Source of the DNA: Bacteroides clarus YIT 12056
Lineage (GTDB): Bacteria > Bacteroidota > Bacteroidia > Bacteroidales > Bacteroidaceae
DNA length: 64,000 bases
Reading direction: 5' to 3'
Assembly: GCF_900129655.1 (NCBI RefSeq)
Contig: NZ_FQWK01000002.1
Coordinates: forward strand, 310,001-374,000
Below, in pieces: positions 6,627 through 16,187 of the stretch. The number at the start of each line of letters is the position of its first letter. The first letter of the stretch is position 1. Both the position numbers and the translations under genes were made by a program. Under the pieces are notes generated by a model that was not told where the DNA came from, did not search any database, and saw nothing but the letters and a program-made list of their open reading frames with translations.

Positions 6627-7172
6627 ATGCAAAGTATGGCAGAAGATATAAGAGAAAATGAAATGAACAGCGGAGTACCGGTCAAGATGAGAGGCATAGA
6701 TGCAGATGGAAACAGCATATCTCCCACACTGCAAGAAGTCGCCGATGCACTACCGGGAGAACAAAGGTACGACAGAGGAGTGTATTATTCATTGCCTAAA
6801 CCTATCGTCTCTATCCATAAACCAACTGGCGGTAATGAAACCAAGACCATAACCTTGTTTAAAATAGAAGATTATAATACGTCTCATTTTAATTTCTTTG
6901 AAATATTTACTATTCCGTTTTACTCGAATAACCATTGCTTACCCGGCTGGTGCAAGGTTCACTATGCGCCAGCCGGTACACTCCAAAGTGATGTCGCTCA
7001 TGTCGAATATGGATGTTTTTCTAATTTGAGACAAATAAATTATGAAGGGGACGTTTATTTTGCTATTGATGTGCTGGTGAATCAGTATGGTTCTGCGTAT
7101 ATTGCTCTGACGGGTTATCATGAAGATATATCACAAATAATGGATGTTACCGGAAACTTTACAGAACTTTAG
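6627..7172 (+). CDS. Tail-fibre cassette 3 (currently silent orientation)
   Basis: A 181-aa protein starting MQSMAEDIRENEMNSG, followed by a block (MRGIDADGNSISPTLQEVADALP) shared with cassette 4 on the other strand. The C-terminal two thirds are unrelated to cassette 4. This conserved-head, variable-tail layout is expected for alternative fibre proteins that share a mounting segment and differ in receptor specificity. Confidence 0.75.
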   Translation: MQSMAEDIRENEMNSGVPVKMRGIDADGNSISPTLQEVADALPGEQRYDRGVYYSLPKPIVSIHKPTGGNETKTITLFKIEDYNTSHFNFFEIFTIPFYSNNHCLPGWCKVHYAPAGTLQSDVAHVEYGCFSNLRQINYEGDVYFAIDVLVNQYGSAYIALTGYHEDISQIMDVTGNFTEL

Positions 7173-7203
7173 TAATAATTACAATGGGGAGCTTTTAGTC
7201 TCC

Positions 7204-7740
7204 TCATTGTATTGGCGTTATATGTTCGGCATCGGTAGGTATATCTGTCATGTCTGTAAGTTCAAAGTTTCTCAAATTGAAATCCGGGTAAACAATCGCT
7301 CTACCGTATCCTGTTTTGAATTCCATATAAAAATAGACAATACCTTGTAAAACAAATGACTTGATAATTGCCGTTAAAACTCCTACTTTCTTAAAGTATA
7401 TCTGTCCGGCTTTATTAACACAGACAAAAAAACAATCTGCATATTCAATTTCTCCGGATGCATACAATGCACAGATTCTGAAGGTTGCATACAAATCATC
7501 CCATGTGTTTAATGTTGTTTTATATACAAATAGGTTTTTATCACTTGTTGCATATACAACTCCTTCAACCTTTCTCGCGTGAAAAGCACGCATAATTCCT
7601 TCTGAATAGGTTGTAGCCATAGGCATTGTACCCACGACTTCTTGCAGTGTGGGAGATACACTGTTTCCATCCGCATCTATGCCTCTCAACCGGGCTGGTT
7701 TTCCGCTATTCATTTCGTTTTCCTTAATATCTTCTGCCAT
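7204..7740 (-). CDS. Tail-fibre cassette 4 (expressed orientation)
   Basis: A 178-aa protein, MAEDIKENEMNSGKPARLRGIDADGNSVSPTLQEV in its first 35 residues, nearly identical to cassette 3. The rest is beta-rich with no close similarity to the others. It lies on the same strand as the tail operon, 76 bases after cassette 5, and so can be transcribed with it. It converges with cassette 3 with only 31 bases between stops. The box TTTTAGGGGC at 7751-7760 (GCCCCTAAAA on its strand) lies just before its start. Confidence 0.75.
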   Translation of the reverse strand: MAEDIKENEMNSGKPARLRGIDADGNSVSPTLQEVVGTMPMATTYSEGIMRAFHARKVEGVVYATSDKNLFVYKTTLNTWDDLYATFRICALYASGEIEYADCFFVCVNKAGQIYFKKVGVLTAIIKSFVLQGIVYFYMEFKTGYGRAIVYPDFNLRNFELTDMTDIPTDAEHITPIQ

Positions 7741-7816
7741 ACCTAATACTTTTTAGGGGCAAGAGATATAGAACTTCTCCTGGTATCTTAAAACTGAGTT
7801 GAAGACAATAAAATTT

Positions 7817-8176
7817 CTATACCCATGGAGACCATGTCTGCCCTGAATTATAAGAACCACGACATTTCATTCCACCATTAGTTTCAAATGCCATTTGAAA
7901 ACAGTGTCCACCTATATGCATACTAATCCCAGAAAAACGGTTATAAGGAGAATTTGCAGGAAGAGTATTTTCTATATATGCCCAAAAGACACAAGTACCC
8001 AGATTATTCATATCATGACTACTATCCAGTAATAATGCTTCATTTGAAGATATTATATTTAAAATTCTAATGAAATCATTTGCGGAAACTCGTCCACTAT
8101 CAACGCCAGATATCACTCTGACATAATCAACGGTTTTAAAATCATGCATTTCATTTTCTCGTATATCCTCTGCCAT
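7817..8176 (-). CDS. Tail-fibre tip cassette 5 (first expressed cassette)
   Basis: A 119-aa protein, MAEDIRENEMHDFKTVDYV..., with a VDSGRVSANDFIRIL block similar to the DGSLGKIAKADL block of cassettes 1 and 2 and a final SGQTWSPWV (knob-like end). It comes about 107 bases after the stop of the tail-tip gene on the same strand, so it is the cassette in the active position in this DNA state. Confidence 0.75.
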   Translation of the reverse strand: MAEDIRENEMHDFKTVDYVRVISGVDSGRVSANDFIRILNIISSNEALLLDSSHDMNNLGTCVFWAYIENTLPANSPYNRFSGISMHIGGHCFQMAFETNGGMKCRGSYNSGQTWSPWV

Positions 8177-8197
8177 AACTTTACTTTTTAGGGGCGT
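8162..8197 (-). repeat. Outer inverted repeat, copy 2 (candidate crossover site)
   Basis: On the - strand: ACGCCCCTAAAA then, after about 10 bases, ATGGCAGAGGATATACG. It is the inverse partner of 5681-5716. The pair bounds the 2.5-kb segment that the neighbouring invertase could flip. Confidence 0.6.
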
Positions 8198-8282
8198 TTT
8201 TCCTGTTACGAATTTACGCCTAATTTAACAATCAATTAATTATCTCTATTTGTAATTTATTATTTATAATTATTCCCTCTTT

Positions 8283-11200
8283 TTAGTCTCCTATAATAAG
8301 GTTATTTCCCGGGTTTATGATGTACCATGTAATTCCTGACTGCGACAATCCATTCCAATGCGGAAGTGCTTTTAGCTGTACCAATCCATAATCGTTGAAT
8401 GTAAAAGACTTGAAGTAAACATCCACGATATCTGCAGACATCATGTTGGCTCCGCCTGTAACTCTTACTACCGGTGATGAACCATATCTCGTCCGCAGAT
8501 TTCCCCAAAAGAGAGTACATTCCGCTCCTTCATATTCTGTTGCATCAGGCAGATAAATAGTAACCTCCCCATTAGGTGTCGTTATAATCGAGCCTACATT
8601 GAAATTGAAGCCTGTTGAGAAGTCCAGATAGATGTCATAACCAGACGCTTCCAAAGTTTTCATATGCCTGACTATGGAACCATCGAAGAATGTGTTACCG
8701 TACTTGTCCCAATGGATATTTCCGCCTGCTAACCTGCCATCTCCTTCCTCGCATAGCTGTGTGGGGGCGTTCTCCGGATCATCACTTCCTACCCATACTC
8801 TCACTTTCTTTCCTTCCCGGCTGCCGCTGAGTCCCGCTGTCACTGTCCCGTCATCTTTTTTAATGCGAAGTTCGTTCCCCTGCATGAAGTCTATCATCGC
8901 ATTTTTAGCAACAATAAGCGACGTGAATATGGCTGTCGTATTCAGCCCGAACTCTTCCCAATATGTACTGTTACCCGGCGCATTTCCACCGTTACTTATA
9001 TGCGTCACCCGGCACTTGTAGGCCCGCCAGCCGGTCTCCGTACCGTTATCCCTGACCAGTGCCACATCGACGTACCGTGTACCGCCGGCCAGTGATTCAT
9101 CGTTATGCCACTCTACGCCGGATACCCATTCGGCCTTGCGGAGTATACATCCCTGCAGACCGTTCTCCCCGTTTTCCACCACCATGTCGTACTCTTCGGA
9201 GTTATACTCGCCGGTCAGTATATAACCATAGGTTTTTCCACCGTCCTGCGTCTGAAGTATACGTCTTCCATCCTTGGTGGTAACTGTCCACATGGGCGGA
9301 TTTGACGTTCCGTTTCTAACCTTGCACAAAAACATCTTTCCACCCATTTTTACCAATCCGAGGTAGGGTGTCTCAAGACCGGTATGCCATTTGCCATGAT
9401 TACTGACTGAAATACCATCCTGTCCCGGTGCACCGTCCACGCCATCCCTGCCCGGCGCACCATCCTGGCCGTCCGTTCCCGGAGCGCCATCCTGACCGTT
9501 CTTGCCATCAGTTCCGTCAGTTCCCGGTTTCACCTGCAGCAACCAGTCCGCATTTCCTTCTTCCGGTTCAGATGTAGTGCCGCTCTCACTTACACACAGC
9601 CAAATGCCGCCATTATGGGAAATCCGGTCATAAAAGGCATAATTTTCACCGGACACCCACTCTCCACGGTCATTGGCCGTATATACCGGCGTACCGTCAG
9701 GTTTCAGCTGCCGTACCGTACCGGTAAAATACACGCTGTTCAGGTACATGGAGTATCCCGTCATATCCAGGCCGTGTACATTCAGGTTTGAGAGGTCACC
9801 CGACTGCATTGCGATGTTGGCGGCCGATATTTCCCAGGTGTTCTGGTTACGGAGCATGCGGCTGTAGGTGCGTGTCTCATATACGGATGTCTGCCGGTCT
9901 GGGTTGGTGAAGTTGCCGTAACATGAGAAATGCATGTACTTCTGCGGATGCAGCGTTGTCCCCGGACGTAAGGAATAACGGAATATGCCGTTATCCTCGC
10001 CCGATACTCCGGTAATACGGAAGTATGCCGTACCGAAACCGGCAAAACTGAAATTTCCCTTACTATCGTCCGAATCCTTGGTGGCATTCATCGTCTCATC
10101 CTCAAAATGAATGATTCCCATGCTTATGTCGTCCGCCGCAACCGCTCCCATTTCCCCGGCTTCCAGCTTGAGATGCACGGTACCGGTGGAAAGCGGGTTT
10201 CCCTCACTGTCCGTATCCGCCACCACACTCTCAACAATGCCGACACCCGGCGTGCGCCATTTGATGCCGGCATACACTTCCACGCGGTTACGTCTGAGTT
10301 CCGGTACCTCAAGCCATTCCCAAAGCCGCAAGCCCCGCATTTCACCGTTGCCGTTCTCATCTATCTTGGCGCCGAATCCGGCCAATCCGGAAGCGAACCC
10401 TTCCTTACCGAATACCGCACCTGCCAGAAAGGAAACAAGAAAGGATGTCCCATCCGGACCGATCTTGCTGATGGCACGCCGGGTTATCTCCTTTATTGTG
10501 CGTAAAGCCGAAAAAACGTTGTATTCGCTGGCCTCACGGTTGTCCCATGATTTAAGCACCTCGATAACCGAGCGGTCCAGCAGTCCGCCGACAACGTACT
10601 GCAATCCGTTCAGGTTACTTTCCAGGCTGCGTTTCCAGCCCTTGCCGACACGGTTCGTGCATTCAACGGTCGCCATGGAAAGGTTTTCCAGCTTGCGTGT
10701 AACCTTTGTCATGCGTGTATCCCGGTAACCGTTGCCGGGGAAATACTCTTCGCTGAGCAGCCTTACCGACTGTCCCAGCCGCAGGGGGACGGAATGTTTC
10801 TCAATATAGGTGTAATCGGTATCGCCGCCGTACTTGGTGGTGTCTTCGCTGTATGACGAGAGGAAGTCATCAACGGCCGCCTTGTAATCCAGCTCGGCCT
10901 GTTTTTCGTAAGCTTCGGGCATACGGAAGTTCCAAGGGATATATTTGTCACCTGCATGCGGTATAAGGTTTCCACCGGGTAACTGCGTGTCCTCATCCGG
11001 ATAGGTATTGATGATTTCCCATTCCTTGCTTTCCGAATGATAGTTTGCCTCGAAATCCCGCCCGTTCAGTTCACCGCTCTGGAAAGACAATTGTTTGACA
11101 AGTCCCGCAATCTCATAATCACATGGGTCAAACTCCATACCTTCGTCCTTGAAATAATAGACTGTAAAGGGTTTGCCGTCATTCCCGGTCTTCTCCTGTG

Positions 11201-12011
11201 AACGTACGGAGGATATAGTTCCCGTATAATGAGGAAAGATGCCCGAAAAGGCTTCTTCTTCCACATGTTCGTAAAGCCCGTAGTCTGTATTACGGTCCAC
11301 GTACCTGGCACGGTCCGGCAGTTGCAGACGGGAGAAACCGTAGCGGCTTCGGTCTATGTTTCTGGTACTTCCCAGCGGAATAAGCCGGGTGAAGAATTTT
11401 ACGTCATCGCTATTCTCCGTTGGCGTAAGCGAGGTAAGTCCCTGCATGTATCCCAGTTCCACACGTTCCCCGCGCTCGCAGCGGCACAGGTTGATATAGA
11501 AGCCGTCCGACCACCATTCGGTTGAAAAAGTCTCGGTCATGGATGCCAGCGCGTCCCAGCAGGTGGTATTGTTATACTCTATATTTCCGTTCGGTGCATC
11601 TATCACATCGCCGATACGCCAGCGCTCCTCACCGTAAATACGGTTCATGTTGTCCACCCATTTCTGCAGATGTTCCCGGGGGCTGCCGTCAAGGCTGAAC
11701 TGCGGCTCATACTGGCCGTCAGTCAGGTGGAGGTATATCACTTGCTGGGCGTCATGTATGGGAGCATAGAATTTCACGGAATAGCTGTATTCCTGGCTGT
11801 TCTTTTTCTTGGGCTTGTACTCTTTCTTCACACTGAACCTCACACCCTCCAGTGTTATGTAATCATTCACCTGTAACGGCACACAGGTCGGAACCGTAAA
11901 GGAGAGCGAGAGCGCATTCTCGGTCATCAGCTCAAGGTTCCATGTGGAGGATGAAGTGACCGGGGCCGTCAGCTTCAGTCCGCCGGATTGATTATAGATT
12001 TTGAGTTCCAT
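8283..12011 (-). CDS. Tail tip / fibre-anchor protein with collagen-like repeats
   Basis: A 1242-aa protein. The N-terminal about 400 residues (MELKIYNQSGGLKLTAPVTSSSTWNLE..., EYSYSVKFYAPIHDAQQVIYL) look like the tail-hub/Tal-type proteins of Bacteroides siphoviruses. A region near residues 830-875 is a collagen-like Gly-x-y run (GTDGTDGKNGQDGAPG and onwards), usual in phage fibres. After it come carbohydrate-binding-like segments (WHTGLETPYLGLVKMGGKMFLC) and a beta-rich C-terminus. It is the last tail gene before the variable cassettes, so the cassette proteins most likely sit on it. Its start is 23 bases after the stop of the preceding gene. Confidence 0.8.
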   Translation of the reverse strand: MELKIYNQSGGLKLTAPVTSSSTWNLELMTENALSLSFTVPTCVPLQVNDYITLEGVRFSVKKEYKPKKKNSQEYSYSVKFYAPIHDAQQVIYLHLTDGQYEPQFSLDGSPREHLQKWVDNMNRIYGEERWRIGDVIDAPNGNIEYNNTTCWDALASMTETFSTEWWSDGFYINLCRCERGERVELGYMQGLTSLTPTENSDDVKFFTRLIPLGSTRNIDRSRYGFSRLQLPDRARYVDRNTDYGLYEHVEEEAFSGIFPHYTGTISSVRSQEKTGNDGKPFTVYYFKDEGMEFDPCDYEIAGLVKQLSFQSGELNGRDFEANYHSESKEWEIINTYPDEDTQLPGGNLIPHAGDKYIPWNFRMPEAYEKQAELDYKAAVDDFLSSYSEDTTKYGGDTDYTYIEKHSVPLRLGQSVRLLSEEYFPGNGYRDTRMTKVTRKLENLSMATVECTNRVGKGWKRSLESNLNGLQYVVGGLLDRSVIEVLKSWDNREASEYNVFSALRTIKEITRRAISKIGPDGTSFLVSFLAGAVFGKEGFASGLAGFGAKIDENGNGEMRGLRLWEWLEVPELRRNRVEVYAGIKWRTPGVGIVESVVADTDSEGNPLSTGTVHLKLEAGEMGAVAADDISMGIIHFEDETMNATKDSDDSKGNFSFAGFGTAYFRITGVSGEDNGIFRYSLRPGTTLHPQKYMHFSCYGNFTNPDRQTSVYETRTYSRMLRNQNTWEISAANIAMQSGDLSNLNVHGLDMTGYSMYLNSVYFTGTVRQLKPDGTPVYTANDRGEWVSGENYAFYDRISHNGGIWLCVSESGTTSEPEEGNADWLLQVKPGTDGTDGKNGQDGAPGTDGQDGAPGRDGVDGAPGQDGISVSNHGKWHTGLETPYLGLVKMGGKMFLCKVRNGTSNPPMWTVTTKDGRRILQTQDGGKTYGYILTGEYNSEEYDMVVENGENGLQGCILRKAEWVSGVEWHNDESLAGGTRYVDVALVRDNGTETGWRAYKCRVTHISNGGNAPGNSTYWEEFGLNTTAIFTSLIVAKNAMIDFMQGNELRIKKDDGTVTAGLSGSREGKKVRVWVGSDDPENAPTQLCEEGDGRLAGGNIHWDKYGNTFFDGSIVRHMKTLEASGYDIYLDFSTGFNFNVGSIITTPNGEVTIYLPDATEYEGAECTLFWGNLRTRYGSSPVVRVTGGANMMSADIVDVYFKSFTFNDYGLVQLKALPHWNGLSQSGITWYIINPGNNLIIGD

Positions 12012-12033
12012 TTGAGCAGTCTTTAAACGTCAT

Positions 12034-12492
12034 TTAAAAGAGAACCGGTTTCGGTTCCCTGAACTTTATTTTCCATCTGGCTACGGTACTTCCGTCAAAA
12101 GCGTCGGTCAGGATATCGGCCGATGTGGCGGATTTGTAGTAGAGTCTGTATTCCGTGGATATCCCTTTCACCTGAAGAATAACCCAGCCCTGCATGAATA
12201 TCTTCATCAGAGTAAGGCGCTTTGCCTCACATTCGGGTAGTGAAGAAGCACATACGGCCAGATACAGCGTCAGGTCACGGGCCTTGCAGCACGGAAGAGG
12301 AAGCTGTTCGGGTAATTCCTCACCGTTGCGTTCCCTGAAATCCACTGCCGTGTATTCCTTCATCTCGGGCGGCTTGAGCAGTTCGGACACGTTCGTGCTG
12401 TCTTCCGGCCTGTCCTCACAGAGGAAGGCCGAATATTCCGTCCAGGCATCCTTGCCGTTAATTACCATATATCCTGTCAGGTCGTACATCAT
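12034..12492 (-). CDS. Distal tail protein candidate
   Basis: A 152-aa protein between the tape measure and the tail tip, the usual place of the distal tail (Dit-like) protein. It contains DAWTEYSAFLCEDRPED and a C-terminal beta segment (RLYYKSATSADILTDAF...ARWKIKFREPKPVLF). Its start overlaps the tape-measure stop by 4 bases. I base the function on position and length, not on a diagnostic motif. Confidence 0.6.
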   Translation of the reverse strand: MMYDLTGYMVINGKDAWTEYSAFLCEDRPEDSTNVSELLKPPEMKEYTAVDFRERNGEELPEQLPLPCCKARDLTLYLAVCASSLPECEAKRLTLMKIFMQGWVILQVKGISTEYRLYYKSATSADILTDAFDGSTVARWKIKFREPKPVLF

Positions 12493-15400
12493 GACACTTT
12501 TATTCCATTGTTTCTAAAATATTCCATAATCTCGTTGATGCCTTCCAGATACCGGCAGTAGGCTGTATTCTCAGCAATGCTGACGAGCAGGTCGTGGTCT
12601 TCCTTCCTTGATTTGGCGAGCTCTTCCAGAAGTTTGTGCATGCCGCTGGCATGATCCTGCAAGGAAGTAAACAGCCCTTCCAGAAGTGTGCCCTGTTCCT
12701 GCGTCATGGTGGTAAAGGCCCCGCTACGCCCGGATTGTGAGCCCGCCGAATCACCCTGCCAGCCGAATATCTCTTTCATTGCGTCACGCTGGGCCAGTGC
12801 ATCGCTGACTATCGAATCCCAGGCTTCTTTCAGCATGTCATGTTCCGTCTCATTCAACACACCGGCAGCCTCGGTGACAACTTTGTACCTGCTACGTCCG
12901 CGTCTGCCCTGACCGGTCCGCCATTCCGTTTTTTCCTCCATGGCTTCGGCAAACGAATCGTACCATTCCTTGATACGTTCGTTATAGCTTTCCGAGAGCA
13001 TGCTGTTCAGCATGGCCTTCTGCATATATTTCTCGAAGTTGTCGGCAAAATCCGCCGTGCTGCTGTCCATATCCATGAGCATGTCCAGAAAACTGCTGCG
13101 CACATTCTCGAAAGAAATGCCCGTCATGGCTTCCTTGCGTGTTTCCTGCACTTCCTGCCAGGCTTCCTCGCTCTCGATAATCTGTTCCAGATATTTGCGT
13201 GTGTCCTCATGTAATTCACTCCAGAAGCCGGTGGCTTCATCACGCAGTTCCACCAGTTTCTCATAGCTCAGGTCAAAGAGACCGGTCATACGGCCGTCGG
13301 CCACTTTGGAAAAATCGCTTCCCAACACCCGACGCGCCTGTTCCCATGCGGTAGAGGATATGCCCTCCCTTTGTTTCGTTCCGTGGGAAGCCTTGGAACC
13401 GATACCGAGAAATCCCTTGCTCGCCCCGGCATTCAGATATGCCTTTCCCATCTCACGGGCGTATTCTTCCTGTTGCTGCAGGAGTTCTCCGGCTTTCTTG
13501 TAGGAATTATTGGCATTCGCCAGCGTATCGGTCTCCATGGATGCCACCAGTTCCTTTTGTTTAGCGATGACTTTGTCAAGCACCGCCATATAGCTTTCAT
13601 AACGCTCCTTTGCCTGTTGGTAACGTCTTTCGGAACGCTGACCACCCCAATCCGTACCGAAAAGGCTGCCCAATGTCTTGACAAAACCACCGGCTGTATT
13701 CACCACTCCGCTTATCATGCCGCCGATGTCACCCGAAAGCATGGAGTTCGCAAATTGGCCGATACCTTCCGACATGGTATTGAAACCCTCTATCACCCGC
13801 TTGGCATTCTCGTCCACCGACACTCCGAACCCTTCCAGCATACTGACGACATCATCGGCAGCCTGTCCGTAGGATGACATTTCGCCCGCAACCCCCTGCA
13901 GACTTTGTGCCATTGCCGTACGTTTCCTGCGGCGGTTTTCCTGGGCCTCAGACAGTTTCTTCTCCGCCTGCTCCTGGGTAAGCAGTTCGGTGACGAGTTT
14001 GCCCGTCTCATCCCTGTACAGACCGGTGATAACCTTTCCGCCCGCCATGACGGTGTTCAAATCTTCCTGTGCCTGCCGGGCAGTTTCCTGGGCGTTGGCG
14101 TATTCATCCATAGACCGTTTCAGTTCCCGGAAGGGCTTGCGGTCGGCAAGCTTCAGGTCGATATTCGTCAGTGCGTCCTGAAGCTGCTTCAAATCCGACG
14201 GGCGTAGTTCTTTGGCCGCCCCGCTGATGTATTCCTTCAGCTTGTCGCGAAGTGCGGAGAGCGCCTCCGTACTTTGAGTGTCCAGATTGCCGAACACATC
14301 AGCGAGGTTGACGGTCTTCTTGAACTCACCGAAATCCAGCTCTTTCAGTTCGTCCTCGCGCCGTCTTTTCAGCATGGCCTTTTCACCTTCGGTTTCGGCG
14401 GCGGCAATCTTCAGGGCATAATCCTGTGTGATTGCCAGCCGTTTCTCCTGGTAGCTGCCATACTCCCTGTTGTAGTCTATCCACGCCTGCCGGTCCTTTT
14501 CCCGGAACTGCTTCTCCTCTTCGTAGACTTCCTGCATATACCGCACACCGGCAATCACACGTTGTGAGGAAGCGTCCTGCCTTATCCGGCCGGCCTCCCC
14601 GGGGGCTACCGGGTTGCCGGCCTTTTTCGATTTCTCCAGCCTGGAGAGCAGCTCCCGTTCTTCCTTGTCGATGGCGGCAAGTGTCTGCTCGTATTCCTGA
14701 CGGAGCAGTGCCTTGCGTTTGGCGCTGCCTTCCGCCATCAGGGCGATACGGGCATCCTCCAGCTTGCGTTGTGCACGCAGGCGGGCGTCGGAAAGAGCAT
14801 CCTGATAGTCGGAAGCATTCCTGCCACCGTCCTTGTTTTTCTTTCCCGTAATGGTTTCCAACTTTTTCTCCTCGGCTTCTATCACTTTCATGGCCGCCTC
14901 ATAATCCTCCTTGTTTGTGAGTTTCTTCAGCGCCTTGCGTTTCTCCGCTATGCTGTTTTCCAATTCTTCCACCGAACCGGAAACCACGGTATTGATATTT
15001 GTTCCCTCCTTGATACGGGCGGCTTTATCCTGAAACTCTTCCGCACGTTTGAGGGCGTCCTCTTCCGCATCATAGATGTCCTTGAGCATTTTGTTGTAAG
15101 CCACTAAAGCAGGGTCGCTACCGAACCGGTCGGTGGAACCGCCGCCGAAGAACTTGTGGATTTTACCGCCGGCACCGAACCATGGGCGGTGGGATTCCAC
15201 ACCTTCCGCTTTCAGCTTGTCGGCCTTATCGCTCTCCTCTACAGCCTTGTCAAGCCATTTCCGGGCCTTCTGCTCCAATACGAGAATCTCGATATAGTCG
15301 GAACTCTTTTTCATAAGCGTATCGTACCATTCGCTCAATGTCTGGTAGTAACCGAACGTTTCACCGTATGTACGGTTGAGTTCGGTTACCTTCTTGCGTT

Positions 15401-16154
15401 CCTCCTCCTTGCTTCCCTTGAACTCTCTTACGGACTTGATTACCCTGTCCATCTCAAACCGGCTTTTCACGAATGTGGCATTCGCCTCTTTTTCCACCTC
15501 ATAGGTTTCCCGCATGGATTCACGCAGTTCATCCATGGCGTTTTTCCCGCCAAAGAGCCCCTTTATCCATTCTCCTATTTCTTTACCGTATACCACCGTC
15601 AGCGTAATAAGCGCCGCCAGTGCCGTTTGCGGGGAGAACAGCGAAGCTGCCACTTGTTTCCATACCGGGGTCGCCTTCTTTCCTGCGGCCGTCATGAGCT
15701 CGTATTCCTTGCGGGCATTGCCCACGGCGTCCGTAAACATCGGGATGTTGTTGGATATGGCCAGAAAGAACATCTGCGGCCCCATGGCCAGGGAGGGAAG
15801 TTCCCGGGCGATCTGTGCCATGGTCATTTTGACCTGGTTCAGTTTCGGCGCCGGGTCGTGTGCCACAAGGGGTGTCTCGTTAGCCTGTCTCTTGGCAGCC
15901 TCGTACGCCTTTATCTCATCCTTCAGACTGCCGATGACACCTTTGAGCGCCTGTATGTCGGCGAGTTCCCTGTCACCGGCAAGGCCCTGCTTCTGCAGCT
16001 GCTTGTACTGTCTTTCCAGCTGTTTGAGCTCACCCTGCAGACGTTCGACCATCTGCCTGTTGAAGCTCTCCAGAGCAGCGAGATTGCCCTCGGCCGACTT
16101 CATGCCGGCAAGTGTCTTGTCATCCAGGAATATTTCAAGCTTGATAGGTTGCAC
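12489..16154 (-). CDS. Tail tape-measure protein
   Basis: A 1221-aa protein, mostly long charged coiled coils (residues about 20-110, 390-700, 850-1050). Hydrophobic stretches lie near 115-195 (LARELPSLAMGPQMFFLAISNNIPMF and LAALITLTVVYGKEIGEWIKGLF) and at about 795-840 (a Gly-rich segment). This pattern, the length, and the place between the tail chaperones and the tail tip identify it as the tape measure that sets tail length. At roughly 0.15 nm per residue it predicts a tail of about 180 nm; this last step is inference. Confidence 0.85.
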   Translation of the reverse strand: MQPIKLEIFLDDKTLAGMKSAEGNLAALESFNRQMVERLQGELKQLERQYKQLQKQGLAGDRELADIQALKGVIGSLKDEIKAYEAAKRQANETPLVAHDPAPKLNQVKMTMAQIARELPSLAMGPQMFFLAISNNIPMFTDAVGNARKEYELMTAAGKKATPVWKQVAASLFSPQTALAALITLTVVYGKEIGEWIKGLFGGKNAMDELRESMRETYEVEKEANATFVKSRFEMDRVIKSVREFKGSKEEERKKVTELNRTYGETFGYYQTLSEWYDTLMKKSSDYIEILVLEQKARKWLDKAVEESDKADKLKAEGVESHRPWFGAGGKIHKFFGGGSTDRFGSDPALVAYNKMLKDIYDAEEDALKRAEEFQDKAARIKEGTNINTVVSGSVEELENSIAEKRKALKKLTNKEDYEAAMKVIEAEEKKLETITGKKNKDGGRNASDYQDALSDARLRAQRKLEDARIALMAEGSAKRKALLRQEYEQTLAAIDKEERELLSRLEKSKKAGNPVAPGEAGRIRQDASSQRVIAGVRYMQEVYEEEKQFREKDRQAWIDYNREYGSYQEKRLAITQDYALKIAAAETEGEKAMLKRRREDELKELDFGEFKKTVNLADVFGNLDTQSTEALSALRDKLKEYISGAAKELRPSDLKQLQDALTNIDLKLADRKPFRELKRSMDEYANAQETARQAQEDLNTVMAGGKVITGLYRDETGKLVTELLTQEQAEKKLSEAQENRRRKRTAMAQSLQGVAGEMSSYGQAADDVVSMLEGFGVSVDENAKRVIEGFNTMSEGIGQFANSMLSGDIGGMISGVVNTAGGFVKTLGSLFGTDWGGQRSERRYQQAKERYESYMAVLDKVIAKQKELVASMETDTLANANNSYKKAGELLQQQEEYAREMGKAYLNAGASKGFLGIGSKASHGTKQREGISSTAWEQARRVLGSDFSKVADGRMTGLFDLSYEKLVELRDEATGFWSELHEDTRKYLEQIIESEEAWQEVQETRKEAMTGISFENVRSSFLDMLMDMDSSTADFADNFEKYMQKAMLNSMLSESYNERIKEWYDSFAEAMEEKTEWRTGQGRRGRSRYKVVTEAAGVLNETEHDMLKEAWDSIVSDALAQRDAMKEIFGWQGDSAGSQSGRSGAFTTMTQEQGTLLEGLFTSLQDHASGMHKLLEELAKSRKEDHDLLVSIAENTAYCRYLEGINEIMEYFRNNGIKVS

Positions 16155-16187
16155 TTCTTATAGCGGTTTATGTGTGTAAACGTTTTT

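Larger units (their letters stand above)
5681..8197. other. Invertible receptor-binding cassette region
   Basis: Five short fibre genes lie here, three on + and two on -, each preceded by a GCCCCTAAAA-type box and four starting with near-identical DNA (ATGGCAGAAGATAT or ATGGCAGAGGATAT). The two outermost copies face each other (ACGCCCCTAAAA at 5681-5692 and its complement at 8186-8197). Inversion between them would put the three + genes behind the tail-tip gene and silence the two - genes. Inner copies allow further arrangements. In the state shown, the - strand genes at 8176 and 7740 follow the tail operon and are probably expressed. Confidence 0.7.

Noticed and set aside
5036..8197. A diversity-generating retroelement, as found in some Bacteroides Mu-like phages
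   Set aside because: No reverse transcriptase gene or template/variable repeat pair is present; variation here is explained by the invertase and cassette repeats.
10107..10728. Frames of 132 and 205 aa on the + strand inside the tail-tip gene
   Set aside because: They lie opposite a clear 1242-aa gene, have no start signals and no recognised domain; shadows.
15156..16163. A 335-aa frame on the + strand opposite the tape measure
   Set aside because: It is the mirror of the tape-measure gene, with unusual Leu/His/Phe-rich content and no motif; shadow frame.
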